A stretch of DNA of 64,000 bases from Georgenia muralis (GTDB taxonomy: Bacteria; Actinomycetota; Actinomycetes; Actinomycetales; Actinomycetaceae): contig NZ_RKRA01000001.1 in NCBI RefSeq assembly GCF_003814705.1, positions 496,001 to 560,000 of the forward strand. The letters run 5' to 3'. Shown piece after piece: positions 35,652 to 45,514 of this stretch. Within the stretch, counting starts at the first letter, position 1, and each line of letters starts with the position of its first letter. A program made the position numbers and the translations under genes. Below the pieces are notes generated by a model. The model saw nothing but the letters and a program-made list of their open reading frames with translations, searched no databases and was not told where the DNA came from.

Positions 35652-36854
35652 TCAGTGGCGCAGGATCGTGTAGCCGTGGCCGCGGAGCTCCTCGAGCACC
35701 GACTCGCAGTGCTCGGGCCCCTTGGTCTCCAGCTCGACGGTGATCTCCACCTCGTCGACGGCGAGGCCGGCCGCGGTGCGCGCGTGCTCGATGTTCACCA
35801 CGTTCCCGCCGCTCTCGGCCAGGCGCTGGAGCAGCCGCGCGAGGTTGCCGGGGGTGTCCTTGAGCAGCACGCGCATCTGCAGGTACCGCCCGGCGGCGGA
35901 CATGCCGTGCCGGATGATCCGCAGGAGCACCAGCGGGTCGACGTTGCCCCCGGAGAGGACGACGACGACCGGCCCGGCGAAGGCGTCGGGCTCGGCCAGC
36001 AGGGCGGCCACGCCCGCCGCCCCCGAGGGCTCCACCACCAGCTTGGCACGCTCCACCACGTGCAGGACGGCGCGGGAGAGCTCCTCCTCGGAGACCGTCC
36101 GGACCGAGGCGACGTGCTCGGCGATGAGCCGGAACGGCACCTCGCCGGGCATCCCGACCGCGATGCCGTCGGCCATCGTGTGCAGCTCCCGGCGCAGCAC
36201 CGGGTGCCCCTGCGCCAGCGACGCGGGGTAGGCCGCGGCCGCCGCCGCCTGCACGCCGACCACCGCCACGGTCGGGTCGACGGCGTGGACGGCGGCCGCG
36301 ACACCCGCGAGCAGCCCCCCTCCCCCGGTCGGGACGAGGATCGTGCGCACCCCGGGCACCTGCTCGAGGACCTCCAGGCCGATCGTGCCCTGACCGGCGA
36401 CGATGTCGGGGTGGTCGTAGGGGTGGATGAGCACCCGGCCGGAGTCGTCCGCGGTCGCGGCGGCGAGGCACTCGGTGAGGTCGGCGCCGGTGAGCACCAC
36501 CTCGGCGCCGTACTGACGGGTCGCGGCGACCTTGGGCAGGGCGGCGTCGACCGGCATGAAGATCCGCGCGGAGATCCCCAGCTCCCGCGCGGCCAGGGCC
36601 ACCCCCTGGGCGTGGTTGCCCGCGGAGGCCGCCACGACCCCGCGGGCCTTCTCCTCGGTGGTCAGCCGGGACATGCGCACGTAGGCGCCGCGGACCTTGA
36701 ACGAGCCGGTGCGCTGGAGGTTCTCGGCCTTGAGCCAGACCGGCGTCCCGACGAGGCGGGCCAGGGTGGTCGACTCCTCGACCGGGGTCACCCGGGCGAC
36801 GGCGGCGACGGTCCGCGCCGCCTCGCTGAAGGTCTCCAGGTCGAAGGCGCTCAT
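35652..36854 (-). CDS. ilvA: threonine ammonia-lyase (biosynthetic/catabolic short form)
   Basis: This 400-residue PLP enzyme converts threonine to 2-oxobutyrate, the precursor of isoleucine. The PLP lysine is Lys53 in RTGSFKVRGA; the phosphate-binding loop is PTGGGGLLAG; AASAGNHAQGVA is the substrate loop. A single ACT domain occupies the last 80 residues (RVLLKDTPGNLARLLQRLAESGGNVVNIEHART), so feedback control is plausible. The start overlaps the stop of the upstream transporter gene (ATGA), giving a two-gene operon. Confidence 0.95.
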   Translation of the reverse strand: MSAFDLETFSEAARTVAAVARVTPVEESTTLARLVGTPVWLKAENLQRTGSFKVRGAYVRMSRLTTEEKARGVVAASAGNHAQGVALAARELGISARIFMPVDAALPKVAATRQYGAEVVLTGADLTECLAAATADDSGRVLIHPYDHPDIVAGQGTIGLEVLEQVPGVRTILVPTGGGGLLAGVAAAVHAVDPTVAVVGVQAAAAAAYPASLAQGHPVLRRELHTMADGIAVGMPGEVPFRLIAEHVASVRTVSEEELSRAVLHVVERAKLVVEPSGAAGVAALLAEPDAFAGPVVVVLSGGNVDPLVLLRIIRHGMSAAGRYLQMRVLLKDTPGNLARLLQRLAESGGNVVNIEHARTAAGLAVDEVEITVELETKGPEHCESVLEELRGHGYTILRH

Positions 36855-38332
36855 CGTCCCGGCCCGTCCCGGCCGGCGTCGGGCCGGTCCCGTCCGTCAC
36901 GGCCGTGATCGTCCCGGCCGTCGTCGCCGCCGCGGTGGCCCTGGGCCGCCCGGTCGTGGGCTGTCCGGTCGTGGGCGCCCGGGTGCCCGCCGCCGGCAAC
37001 AGTCGCGGTGGCGGGGCTGACCGTCGCCGGCCGGCCCTCCTCGTCGACGATCGAGCCGTCCTCGGCGACCTGCAGCTCGACCTCGGGGTAGGAGGCCTCG
37101 ATCGCCTCGGTGACCGCCCCCGGCGGGCCGCCGGGCCGGTTGAGGTCGTCGGCGATCTCGGGGTACTTGTCGTGCCCGTTGAGGTAGAGCAGGACGGTGT
37201 TGAGCACGGCGGCGACCGGCACCGCGAGGAGGGCGCCGAGGATCCCGGCCACACCGGTGCCGGCGGTGACCGCCAGGAGGATGGCGATGGGGTGCAGCGA
37301 GAGGGCGTTGCCCTGCAGCCAGGGCTGGAGGAGGTTGCCCTCGATCTGCTGGACGAGCAGCACGATGGCGAACATGATCAGGCCCGTCACCGGCCCCTGG
37401 TCGACGAGGGCGACGAGGACGGCGACCGCCCCGGTGAGGAACGCACCGACGATGGGGATGAACGCACCGAGGAAGACCAGCACCCCGATGGGCAGGGCGA
37501 GCGGGACGCCCAGGATGAGCGCGCCGGCGGCGATGCCGACGGCATCGACGAAGGCCACGAGGATCTGGGTGCGGGCGTAACCGCCCACCGTGATCCAGGC
37601 GCGGATCCCGGACTCGTTGATCCGCTCCCGCGCCGGCCGCGGCGCGAGCCGGACGAACCACTGCCAGATGCGCCGGCCCTCCTTGAGGAAGAAGAACAGG
37701 CAGAAGATGGCGATGACCGCGCCGGTGAGGACCGACGTGAGCGAGCCGGTGGCGTTGACCACCCCGTTGATGAGGACGTCGGAGTTGTCCCGCACCTGAC
37801 CGGTGACCTGCTCGAGGACCTGGTCGATCTGGGCCTCGTCGATGCCCAGCGGGCCGTCGGACAGCCACGCCAGCAGCTGGTCGAAGCCCGCCACGGCCTG
37901 CTCGGTCAGGGCGCCGAACCCGTCGACGATGGACCGGCCGGCGAGGACGAGCAGGGCGACGAGGGTGGCGAGCGTGGCGACGATCGCGGTGAGGGAGGCG
38001 AGCGCACGCGGGAACCGCAGCACCCGCCGCAACCAGGCCGCCAGGGGGTCGAGGAGCACCGCGATGATGATGGCGAGGAGGAACGCCACGACGATGGTCT
38101 GGAAGGTGATGACGAGGTAGCCGAGGATCGCCAGCGCTGCGGCGACGACGATGAACCGCCACGCCCACGCGGCCGATGCCCGCAGACCGAACGGCACCAC
38201 GCCGGAGGGGTCGGACGCCGCCGAGGACGCCGCTGCGGCGCGACCGGTCGTGACACCGCCCGGCCGGCGACCGACCGGCCGGTCCGGCCGCGAGGGGCTC
38301 AGGCGCGTGCGCCAGGTGCTCAGGTCCGGCAT
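36851..38332 (-). CDS. AI-2E family transporter (TqsA/PerM-like)
   Basis: This 493-residue polytopic membrane protein has about eight helices, with the family's [49 protein letters not shown] region and [34 protein letters not shown] 38332 follows GAGGAG; longer frames upstream are unsupported. The last 50 residues are a His/Asp/Arg/Gly-rich tail ([16 protein letters not shown] and onward) not found in the family core. Substrate unknown despite the family name. Confidence 0.9.
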   Translation of the reverse strand: MPDLSTWRTRLSPSRPDRPVGRRPGGVTTGRAAAASSAASDPSGVVPFGLRASAAWAWRFIVVAAALAILGYLVITFQTIVVAFLLAIIIAVLLDPLAAWLRRVLRFPRALASLTAIVATLATLVALLVLAGRSIVDGFGALTEQAVAGFDQLLAWLSDGPLGIDEAQIDQVLEQVTGQVRDNSDVLINGVVNATGSLTSVLTGAVIAIFCLFFFLKEGRRIWQWFVRLAPRPARERINESGIRAWITVGGYARTQILVAFVDAVGIAAGALILGVPLALPIGVLVFLGAFIPIVGAFLTGAVAVLVALVDQGPVTGLIMFAIVLLVQQIEGNLLQPWLQGNALSLHPIAILLAVTAGTGVAGILGALLAVPVAAVLNTVLLYLNGHDKYPEIADDLNRPGGPPGAVTEAIEASYPEVELQVAEDGSIVDEEGRPATVSPATATVAGGGHPGAHDRTAHDRAAQGHRGGDDGRDDHGRDGRDRPDAGRDGPGR

Positions 38333-38486
38333 GGTCTCCTCGCTCGCTGCGGCCGATCGTGCCGCTAGCGTACGGGCCGGGCGCGCCGCGTCCGGACGGG
38401 CCCTCCCGCCGCGCCGGGACGAACCGGACGGAACACGGCGGGGGGCGCACGGCGTTGCACCGTGCGAGACCAACACAGGAGGACCG

Positions 38487-39218
38487 ATGTTCGGACGCAA
38501 GACCGAGATGGTGACCCCGCACGAGGCGCTGCCGGGCCGCACGGGGTACCCGTTCCGGGTGCCCACCACCCACGAGGTGCTCGGCACGCCGCTGCAGGGC
38601 CCGTGGCCCGAGGGCGCCGAGGTCCTCTACGTGGCCATGGGGTGCTTCTGGGGGGCCGAGCGGATCTTCTGGCGCCAGGAGGGCGTGGTCTCCACCGCCG
38701 CCGGTTATCTCGGCGGGTACACCCCGCACCCCACCTACGAGGAGGTCTGCACGTCCCGGACCGGGCACACCGAGGCGGTGCAGGTCGTCTACGACCCGAC
38801 GCTCACGGACCCCGAGCTCCTGCTCAAGGCGTTCTGGGAGAACCACGACCCGACCACCGCGAACCGCCAGGGCAACGACGTCGGCACGCAGTACCGCTCC
38901 GGGATCTACTGGACCACGCCCGGTCAGGAGGCTGCCGCCCGTGCCACCCGCGACGCGTTCCAGGACGTCCTCACCGCGCACGGGCACGGCGCCATCGCCA
39001 CCGAGCTGCGGCCGTTCGCGGACACGACGGCGGACGGCGCGGTCGTGCCCGGCGCCGGACCGTTCTACTACGCCGAGGACTACCACCAGCAGTACCTCCA
39101 CAAGAACCCGGGCGGGTACTGCAACCACGGGCCCAACGGCATGACGTGCCCGGTCGGCCTGGTCCGTCAGGACCAGGTGCCGGCCCAGGTCGACGTCGCA
39201 CCGCCCGTCGACGCCTGA
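38487..39218 (+). CDS. msrA: peptide-methionine (S)-S-oxide reductase MsrA
   Basis: This 243-residue protein repairs oxidised methionine. The catalytic Cys53 is in [20 protein letters not shown] and [24 protein letters not shown] carry substrate contacts and the recycling Cys, with a further Cys in GMTCPVG. The N-terminal 40 residues match the long form common in actinobacteria. AGGAGG lies six bases before ATG 38487. Confidence 0.96.
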   Translation: MFGRKTEMVTPHEALPGRTGYPFRVPTTHEVLGTPLQGPWPEGAEVLYVAMGCFWGAERIFWRQEGVVSTAAGYLGGYTPHPTYEEVCTSRTGHTEAVQVVYDPTLTDPELLLKAFWENHDPTTANRQGNDVGTQYRSGIYWTTPGQEAAARATRDAFQDVLTAHGHGAIATELRPFADTTADGAVVPGAGPFYYAEDYHQQYLHKNPGGYCNHGPNGMTCPVGLVRQDQVPAQVDVAPPVDA

Positions 39219-39373
39219 GCGGGACGGACCCACGAAGGACGACGGCGAGGGGCAGCCAGGTTCTCCCGCGCCCGGCAGATGACCAGCCCCGTCGCGCGGG
39301 GGCCCGCCGCGCCGCCGTACTGTGGACCGCGGCCCCGGCTCCCCGGGTGACCGACCGGACCAGAGAGGACGCC

Positions 39374-39778
39374 ATGAGCAACGAGCTCCCCACCGCCACC
39401 GGCGGCTTCGGCGAGAAGCCCGAGCTGACCTTCCCCCCGACCGGGGCCCCGGAGGGTCTTCAGGTCAAGGTGCTCGAGCAGGGCGACGGCGCCGCCGTGG
39501 AGGCGGGCCAGACCATCGTCGTGAACTACCTCGGCCAGACCTGGGGCGGCCACGTCTTCGACAACTCCTACGACCGCGGCAGCTCCATCTCCTTCCCGAT
39601 CGGGATGGGCGTCGTCATCGGTGGCTGGGACGACGGGCTGGTGGGCCGCCAGATCGGCTCACGCCTGCTGCTCTCGATCCCGCCGGAGGACGGCTACGGC
39701 CCGGCCGGCGTGCCCCAGGCCGGCATCAAGGGCGGCGACACCCTCGTCTTCGTCGTCGACATCCTCGGCGTCGAGTAG
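39374..39778 (+). CDS. FKBP-type peptidyl-prolyl cis-trans isomerase
   Basis: This 134-residue single FKBP domain has no signal peptide. Family strands are visible: VKVLEQGDGAAVEAGQTIVVNYLGQTWGGHVFDNSYDRGSSISFPIGMGVVIGGWDDGLVG and SRLLLSIPPEDGYGPAGVPQAGIKGGDTLVFVVDILGV. A cytoplasmic prolyl isomerase is likely. Start ATG 39374 follows AGAGGA. A 14-bp hairpin terminates it. Confidence 0.94.
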   Translation: MSNELPTATGGFGEKPELTFPPTGAPEGLQVKVLEQGDGAAVEAGQTIVVNYLGQTWGGHVFDNSYDRGSSISFPIGMGVVIGGWDDGLVGRQIGSRLLLSIPPEDGYGPAGVPQAGIKGGDTLVFVVDILGVE

Positions 39779-39791
39779 CCCCGCACCACAC

Positions 39792-39823
39792 GACGGCGCC
39801 CGGTCACCCGACCGGGCGCCGTC
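39792..39823. terminator. hairpin terminator after the FKBP gene, 14-bp stem
   Basis: GACGGCGCCCGGTC, loop accc, then GACCGGGCGCCGTC, about 14 bases after the FKBP stop. No T-tract. It may also serve the convergent GNAT gene. Confidence 0.72.
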
Positions 39824-39911
39824 GGCGTCTCCGCTATGGCCCTCCTTCGGCGTCTCCGCCGTGACCCTCAGACGCGGTCTCCGTGCCCGCTTCAGGCGGG
39901 CGGCGCTGGCT

Positions 39912-40964
39912 TCAGGCGGGCGGCACCGGGACGTCGCGGTGCCACGACTCCGTGCGGTACGCCGTCACCCAGCCGAGCGAGGCGTAGAGACCGTCGGCCC
40001 CGGTGGGCGAGTCGGCGTCGACCTCGAGGCCCACCCTGCTGCGCCCCCGGCTCGCGGCGTCGGCCACGACCGTGCTGAGCAGCGCCTTGGCCACGCCCCG
40101 CCCGCGGGCCCGGCGGTGCACGCCGATGTAGTCCACGTAGCTGCCCGGGGCGTCGTCGGGACCGGTGACGGACCCGACGAGCGCGCCGGCGGGCACCTCC
40201 TCGCCGTCGATCTCGACGCTCGCGATCCACCAGTGGTCCCACCGGTGCCCCGGGTCCTGGCGGAGCCGCTGGACGAACTCCGGGAACGACTCGCGGTAGG
40301 AGTTGAAGTGGTCCTCGAAGGACTCCTCGAGGATGCGGTGGACGGTGCGCAGGTCGTCGGCGACCGGCATGCCGTCCTCGTGCTTGCCCACCGCCCGCAC
40401 CCGGACACCCGGGCGGACCGCGCCGGGCAGGCCCTCGGCGTCGGCCGCGGTGACCGGCCTGCTCATCTGGAGCCAGGTGCGCGCGTGCCGGTACCCGGCG
40501 CCGGCGAGCCACCGGCGCTGGTGCTCGTCGTCGGCGTACGCCCCCGCGTCGAGCTGGGTCTCGGCCAGGCCGCGGTGGGACGCGGCGACGACGGCGGCCC
40601 CCTCGGCCCAGGTGAGGAGCGCGGCGGCGAGCGGGCCGGCCCCCTCCACGTCGGGGTGGACCGTCACCGCGACCACGGCGCGACCCGCGGCGCGGTCGTG
40701 GACGCTGGCGCGGGCGCGGAGGGCGCCGGCAGGGTCGAGGACCAGCAGGTGGGTCCGGGTCCAGGACCCCTCCCCCACGAGCTCGGCCGTCAGCGTCCGG
40801 GTGTCCACCGACGCGGCTCCCCGGGCGGCGAGCTGGTGCGCCCGGAGCAGGTCCGCGACGGCCGCGACGTCGGCGGGGAGCGGGGGACGCGCCGTCCACC
40901 CGGGAGGCAGCTGCGCCGCCAGGGTCGCGCCGGTGACGTCGGGCAGGTCCGCGGAGGTGCTCAC
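39912..40964 (-). CDS. tandem GNAT acetyltransferase
   Basis: This protein has 350 residues built of two GNAT-like halves. The C-terminal half has the acetyl-CoA loop VHRRARGRGVAKALLSTVVADAASRG and the beta-bulge end GLEVDADSPTGADGLYASLGW. The N-terminal half (VAVTVHPDVEGAGPLAAALLTWAEG) is degenerate. The layout resembles mycothiol synthase MshD, but the first domain's loop and the length differ, so I call only the family. It is monocistronic. Confidence 0.8.
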   Translation of the reverse strand: MSTSADLPDVTGATLAAQLPPGWTARPPLPADVAAVADLLRAHQLAARGAASVDTRTLTAELVGEGSWTRTHLLVLDPAGALRARASVHDRAAGRAVVAVTVHPDVEGAGPLAAALLTWAEGAAVVAASHRGLAETQLDAGAYADDEHQRRWLAGAGYRHARTWLQMSRPVTAADAEGLPGAVRPGVRVRAVGKHEDGMPVADDLRTVHRILEESFEDHFNSYRESFPEFVQRLRQDPGHRWDHWWIASVEIDGEEVPAGALVGSVTGPDDAPGSYVDYIGVHRRARGRGVAKALLSTVVADAASRGRSRVGLEVDADSPTGADGLYASLGWVTAYRTESWHRDVPVPPA

Positions 40965-40987
40965 CCGTCCAGTCTCCCAGGGAACGA

Positions 40988-41026
40988 CGACGGCGGCCGT
41001 CCCTGGGGGGAGGACGGCCGCCGTCG
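40988..41026 (-). terminator. terminator after the Bax-inhibitor-1 gene, 15-bp stem
   Basis: CGACGGCGGCCGTCC and its exact reverse complement are separated by nine bases. It starts 18 bases beyond the stop of the YccA-like gene (minus strand) and lies just upstream of the GNAT start. Confidence 0.75.
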
Positions 41027-41043
41027 GGTCAGGGCTGCGGGCG

Positions 41044-42015
41044 TCAGTCGCTGCCGCGCAGGATGGCCAGGAGCCGGAGGAACTCGATGTAGAGCCACAC
41101 CAGGGTCACCGCGAGCCCGAAGGCGGCGGACCAGGCGAACCGGGCCGGGACGCCGGCGTCGACGCCCCGCTTGATGGCGTCGAAGTCCATGATGAGGCTC
41201 AGCGCGGCGAGACCCACGGCGAAGATGCCGAGGAAGACGCCCAGCGGGATGCCCATGATCTCCACGCCGGTGCGCAGACCCCACGCGTCGTCGGAGGCGC
41301 CGGTGACCATGAGGACGACGTTGACGAGGGAGAACAGCGCGTAGCCCACGAGGGCGATGAGGACGAAGCGGGTCAGCTTGGGCGTGACGCGCACCGTGCC
41401 GGACTTGTACAGGAACAGGGCGGCGACGAACGTCGCGGTGGTGCCCAGCACCGCCTGGAGGACGATCCCCTCGTACATCGCGCCGAAGACGGCGGAGATG
41501 CCGCCGAGGAAGAGACCCTCGGCCGCGGCGTAGGCCAGGATCAGGGCCTTGGACGGCTCCTTCTTGAAGGCGTTGACGAGGCCGAGCACGAGGCCGACGA
41601 TCGCGCCGCCGAAGGTCAGCAGGGGGTTGGCCCCCATGACGACCCAGTTGAACGCGGCGGCCACGACGATGACCCCCAGCACGAGGCCGGTCTTGACGAT
41701 GACGTCGTCGTAGGTCATCCGCCCGGTGTCCGCGGGCGCGGCCGCGGGACCGCCGTAGGCGCGCTCGAGGTCCTCGACGCCGCCGGGCCGGCCGTAGCCC
41801 TGCTGGGGCTGGCCGTAGCCCTGCTGGGGCTGGCCGTAGCCCTGCTGGGGCTGAGCGTAGCCCTGCTGGGGCTGGGCGTAGCCCTGCTGCGGCTGGGCGT
41901 AGGTGGTGCCCGACCCCGGCGCGTAGCCGGGGTAGGTCGGGTAGCCCGCCGGGGTGCGTCCGCCCTTGCGGTTCTCCCCGAAGTACGGGCTGTTCTGGAA
42001 CACGGGGTTGGTCAC
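41044..42015 (-). CDS. Bax inhibitor-1/YccA-family membrane protein with QPQQGY repeats
   Basis: This 323-residue protein has a cytosolic N-terminus of about 95 residues, rich in Gly, Tyr, Pro and Gln. It contains five heptads of the type QPQQGYA/G. Seven membrane helices follow from TGLVLGVIVVAAAFNWVVMG, including the family patterns ALILAYAAAEGLFLGGIS and GLAALSLIMDFDAIKRGVDAG (acidic residues that gate ion flow in BsYetJ). Actinobacterial members commonly carry such a tail. ATG 42015 follows AGGAGGCACCAC. Confidence 0.92.
   Translation of the reverse strand: MTNPVFQNSPYFGENRKGGRTPAGYPTYPGYAPGSGTTYAQPQQGYAQPQQGYAQPQQGYGQPQQGYGQPQQGYGRPGGVEDLERAYGGPAAAPADTGRMTYDDVIVKTGLVLGVIVVAAAFNWVVMGANPLLTFGGAIVGLVLGLVNAFKKEPSKALILAYAAAEGLFLGGISAVFGAMYEGIVLQAVLGTTATFVAALFLYKSGTVRVTPKLTRFVLIALVGYALFSLVNVVLMVTGASDDAWGLRTGVEIMGIPLGVFLGIFAVGLAALSLIMDFDAIKRGVDAGVPARFAWSAAFGLAVTLVWLYIEFLRLLAILRGSD
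41797..41900 (-). repeat. 21-bp coding tandem repeat, five units
   Basis: The + strand unit is about tagccctgctggggctggc (21 bp with the next base pair), each encoding QPQQGYA or QPQQGYG on the minus strand. Units are nearly identical, so the number may vary by slippage while keeping frame. Confidence 0.85.
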
Positions 42016-42330
42016 GTGGTGCCTCCTGGTCGCGGCGTCCGGTCCATCGTGTGGTGCCGGGCCGATGTCGCTGGCCTGTCGCCCATCCTAGGGGTGCCCG
42101 GTCGGGCGGTCCCGGGAAGGGTCGCTGCCATGTCCAACGCGGCGGACCCGGCGCGTGTTCCACCCGGGCCGTCCGTCCCTCGGATCTCATCCTCGGGGAT
42201 GAGGCCCTCGGCCGGACGGTGGAGCCTGGACGCCTCGCGGCTCGGTCTGGGCGCCGATCCCCCCGCACCGGTCGGCCCGTAGCGTCGAGGACGTCCCCAG
42301 CCGCACGCAGGCACCATCGAGAGGTTCACC
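42016..42330. other. 315-bp divergent promoter region
   Basis: This separates the minus-strand YccA-like gene from the plus-strand ABC operon. No frame here has a credible start or family resemblance. It should hold both promoters; no clear boxes can be singled out. Confidence 0.4.
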
Positions 42331-43269
42331 ATGATCGAGGCACGCGGCCTCACCAAGCGCTACGGCAGCACCACCGCCGTCGACGGCATCAGCTTCACGA
42401 TCCCCCCGGGCACCGTCACCGGGTTCCTCGGGCCCAACGGCGCCGGGAAGTCCACGACGATGCGGATGATCGTCGGCCTCGACCGGCCGACGGCGGGCAC
42501 CGTCACCGTCAACGGGCGGCCCTACGCCGAGCACCGCTCCCCCCTGCGCGAGGTCGGCATCCTCCTCGACGCCAAGGCCGTGCACCCGGGGCGCACCGCC
42601 CGCTCGCACCTGCGCACCATGGCCGCCACCCACGGCATCGCGGGCAGCCGGGTGGACGAGGTCATCGAGATGACCGGGCTGTCCGCCGTCGCCGGCAAGC
42701 GGGTGGGCGGCTTCTCCCTCGGCATGGGCCAGCGGCTGGGCATCGCGTCGGCGATGCTCGGCGACCCGCAGACCCTCATCCTCGACGAGCCCGTCAACGG
42801 TCTGGACCCCGAGGGCGTCATGTGGGTGCGCAACCTGGTGCGCTACCTGGCGAGCGAGGGCCGCACCGTCTTCATCTCCTCCCACCTCATGAGCGAGATG
42901 GCCCAGACGGCGGACCACCTCCTCGTCATCGGCCGCGGTCGCATCATCACCGCCGGCCCGGTGCAGGAGGTCGTCGACTCGGTCCAGGACACCACCGTGC
43001 TGGTCCGCTCCCCCCGCGCCGGCGAGCTGGCGGACCTCGTCACCGGCGCCGGCGGCCGGGTCAGCTCCGACGAGGCCGGGGTCCTGCAGGTCCACGGCCT
43101 CTCCGCCGAGCAGATCGGCGACGCGGCCGCCGCCGCGGGCATCGCCCTGCACGAGCTGAGCCCGCGCCGCACCAGCCTCGAGGAGGCCTACATGACCTTG
43201 ACGCAGGACGCCGTGGAGTACCGGTCCGACTCCTTCCACCCCACCGCCCAGGAGGGCGAGAACCGATGA
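42331..43269 (+). CDS. ABC transporter ATPase (DrrA/antibiotic-type exporter)
   Basis: This 312-residue ATPase has Walker A GPNGAGKST, Q-loop, the signature variant FSLGMGQRLGIASAM, Walker B LILDEPVNGLDPEG and H-loop SSHLMSEM. The C-terminal 90 residues (RSPRAGELADLVTGAGGRVS) are the usual DrrA-type extension. The stop overlaps the permease start (ATGA). With the following two-component genes it forms a four-gene operon, a common layout for exporters tied to cell-envelope stress. Confidence 0.94.
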   Translation: MIEARGLTKRYGSTTAVDGISFTIPPGTVTGFLGPNGAGKSTTMRMIVGLDRPTAGTVTVNGRPYAEHRSPLREVGILLDAKAVHPGRTARSHLRTMAATHGIAGSRVDEVIEMTGLSAVAGKRVGGFSLGMGQRLGIASAMLGDPQTLILDEPVNGLDPEGVMWVRNLVRYLASEGRTVFISSHLMSEMAQTADHLLVIGRGRIITAGPVQEVVDSVQDTTVLVRSPRAGELADLVTGAGGRVSSDEAGVLQVHGLSAEQIGDAAAAAGIALHELSPRRTSLEEAYMTLTQDAVEYRSDSFHPTAQEGENR

Positions 43270-44123
43270 GCACCGTCACCACCGACGTCCCCGCGGCCCA
43301 GGGCCGCACCCACCGCTCCGCCGTCGGCGCCGACCTCCGCTTCACGGGGGTCCTGCGGGCGGAGTGGATCAAGATGTTCTCGCTGCGCTCGACGTGGTGG
43401 ACCCTCGGCGCCACCGTCGCCGTCATGGTCCTCGTCGCGCTGCTCCAGGCGACGTCCGTGCAGCTCCTCATGGACCGGCCCGAGATGGCGGGCCTGGAGG
43501 AGTTCAGCATGCACGGCGCCGAGATCGTCAGCGCCGGGTACCAGTTCTCCATGGTGACGATCGGTGTCCTCGGCGCCCTGCTCGTCACCGGCGAGTACGC
43601 GACCGGCATGATCCGCTCGACCCTGGCCGCGGTGCCCACCCGGCTGCCGGTCCTCGCCGCCAAGGCGATCGCGCTGGCCGGGGTCACGGTCGTCGTCTCG
43701 GCGGTCTCGCTGGCCCTCGCCCACCTCGTCACGGCGCCGGTCCTCGCCCGCCACGACCTCGTCCCGGACCTGGCCGACGCGCAGACGTGGCAGGTCTTCG
43801 GCGGCATGGTGTACTTCCTGGTCATGGTGGCTCTTCTCGCCCTGGGGCTCGGCACGGTGCTGCGGCACTCCGCCGGCACCATCACCGGCGTGCTCGGGCT
43901 CCTGCTCCTCCTGCCGATCGCGCTGCAGCTCATCAACCTCGACTGGGTGCAGGACGTCATGACGTACCTGCCCCTCCCGGCCGCCACCGCGTTCCTCGCG
44001 GTGAACCCGGAGTACTCGATGGCCGGCGGCCTCACCGCCGGGCAGGGCGCCGCCGTCGTGGCGGCCTACAGCGTGGTGGCGCTCACCGCGGGCGCCGTGG
44101 CGCTGCGCCGCCGGGACGCCTGA
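43266..44123 (+). CDS. ABC-2-type exporter permease
   Basis: This 285-residue protein has a cytoplasmic N-terminus with the family pattern RAEWIKMFSLRSTWWTLG, then about six helices. GALLVTGEYATGMIRSTLAAVP is the typical ABC-2 motif. It ends at GAVALRRRDA and is followed two bases later by the kinase ATG, so the four genes are coupled. Substrate unknown. Confidence 0.92.
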   Translation: MSTVTTDVPAAQGRTHRSAVGADLRFTGVLRAEWIKMFSLRSTWWTLGATVAVMVLVALLQATSVQLLMDRPEMAGLEEFSMHGAEIVSAGYQFSMVTIGVLGALLVTGEYATGMIRSTLAAVPTRLPVLAAKAIALAGVTVVVSAVSLALAHLVTAPVLARHDLVPDLADAQTWQVFGGMVYFLVMVALLALGLGTVLRHSAGTITGVLGLLLLLPIALQLINLDWVQDVMTYLPLPAATAFLAVNPEYSMAGGLTAGQGAAVVAAYSVVALTAGAVALRRRDA

Positions 44124-44125
44124 GC

Positions 44126-45514
44126 ATGACCGTCCACCCGGGCCGTGCGCCGTCGGCGCACCGCCCGGGTGCGCCCGCAGGGACGGACGCGCCGGCCACC
44201 ACGTCCGACGGCACGGCCGAGGCGTGGCTGCGCCCGGGGCCGGTCTCGCGGCTGATGCGCGCCCACCCCTGGTGGGTGGACGGCCTGCTGGCCGCCGCCT
44301 ACCTCGCCCTGGGCGTGGGCGACTGGCTCGTCCAGGCGGAGATCCTCGACGCCCCCCGACCGCGCGGCGAGCTGGTCCTCACCGCGGTCTTCACCGTCCT
44401 CGTCCTCCTGCGCCGGTACGCGGCCGTCCTGGGGGTGGCGGTGGTCGCCGTCGCCGTCCCGCTCCACCGGTACCTCGTGGCCGGCCTCGAGCGCAACGGC
44501 CTCGAGCCGGGCTTCGGGGACGGCACCCTCCGGCTCGGTCTCAACGTCACCGCGTACGACGCCGGCACGATGGCCCTGCTGCTCTACGCCGTCGCGGTCT
44601 ACCGCACCGCGCGGACCGCCTGGGTGAGCATGTCGGGCGCGATCGTCGCGGTGACGGCGAGCGTCCTGACCTTCGCCGACTCCTGGGCGTGGGTCACCGA
44701 GATCGTCGCGTCCTCCGCGCTGCTCGTCGTCGCCACGGTGGTGGGTCTGCAGGTCCGGGCCCGCCGGCGACGCATGCTGGAGATGACCGACCGCGCGCGC
44801 CAGCTCGCGCTCGAGCGGGACCAGCGCGAGCAGCTGGCGGTCTCCGCCGAACGCACCCGCATCGCCCGCGAGATGCACGACGTCGTCGCGCACTCCCTCA
44901 CCGTCATGGTCACCCTCGCCGAGGGTGCCGCGGCGAGCCTGGACCGCAGCCCCGACCAGGCGCGTCGCGCGCTGGCCGAGCTCGCCGAGACGGGCCGCAC
45001 GGCGCTGACCGACACGCGCCGCATCGTGGGGGTCCTGCGGGCCGACCTGCCCGCATCGTCCGACGGCGCGGGGATCACCGGACCGGCCGGCACCGCCGTC
45101 GGCGAGCCACCCCTGGCCCCCCAGCCGGGGCAGCACGACGTCGCGGGGCTCGTCGACCGGTTCCGCAGCGCCGGCCTGCCGGTGCGCCTGGTGGAGCAGG
45201 GGCCCGCGCTGCCCGACGAGCCCGGGCTCCAGCTCGCCGTCTACCGGATCGTGCAGGAGGCCCTGACCAACGTGCTGCGCTACGCCCGCCTCTCGCCGCG
45301 GATCGACGTCTCCCTCGTGCGTTCGGCCGGGGCGGTGGTCGTCGAGGTGGACAATGACGCCGGCGGTGCGGGGACCCCCGCGGCCGGCAGCGGTCACGGC
45401 CTCATCGGCATCCGGGAGCGCGCCGCCGTCTACGGCGGGACCGTGGACGCCGGCCCGACGCCTCACGGGTGGCGGGTGCGGGCGACGCTGCGGTGGGACG
45501 AGGAGGACGGGTGA
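44126..45514 (+). CDS. sensor histidine kinase, NarL/LiaS class (HisKA_3)
   Basis: This 462-residue protein has four or five membrane helices between residues 55 and 210, then a coiled linker. The phosphoacceptor region is RTRIAREMHDVVAHSLTVMV with His near residue 251, and the ATPase domain has AVYRIVQEALTNVLRYA (N box), DNDAGG and GHGLIGIRERA. It lacks an extracellular sensor domain, so it probably senses the membrane or the exporter. The stop overlaps the regulator start (GTGA). Confidence 0.94.
   Translation: MTVHPGRAPSAHRPGAPAGTDAPATTSDGTAEAWLRPGPVSRLMRAHPWWVDGLLAAAYLALGVGDWLVQAEILDAPRPRGELVLTAVFTVLVLLRRYAAVLGVAVVAVAVPLHRYLVAGLERNGLEPGFGDGTLRLGLNVTAYDAGTMALLLYAVAVYRTARTAWVSMSGAIVAVTASVLTFADSWAWVTEIVASSALLVVATVVGLQVRARRRRMLEMTDRARQLALERDQREQLAVSAERTRIAREMHDVVAHSLTVMVTLAEGAAASLDRSPDQARRALAELAETGRTALTDTRRIVGVLRADLPASSDGAGITGPAGTAVGEPPLAPQPGQHDVAGLVDRFRSAGLPVRLVEQGPALPDEPGLQLAVYRIVQEALTNVLRYARLSPRIDVSLVRSAGAVVVEVDNDAGGAGTPAAGSGHGLIGIRERAAVYGGTVDAGPTPHGWRVRATLRWDEEDG

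Noticed and set aside
39912-40964. Mycothiol synthase MshD
   Set aside because: The protein has two GNAT halves as MshD does, but the first lacks a clear acetyl-CoA loop and I could not confirm MshD-specific residues, so only the family is claimed.
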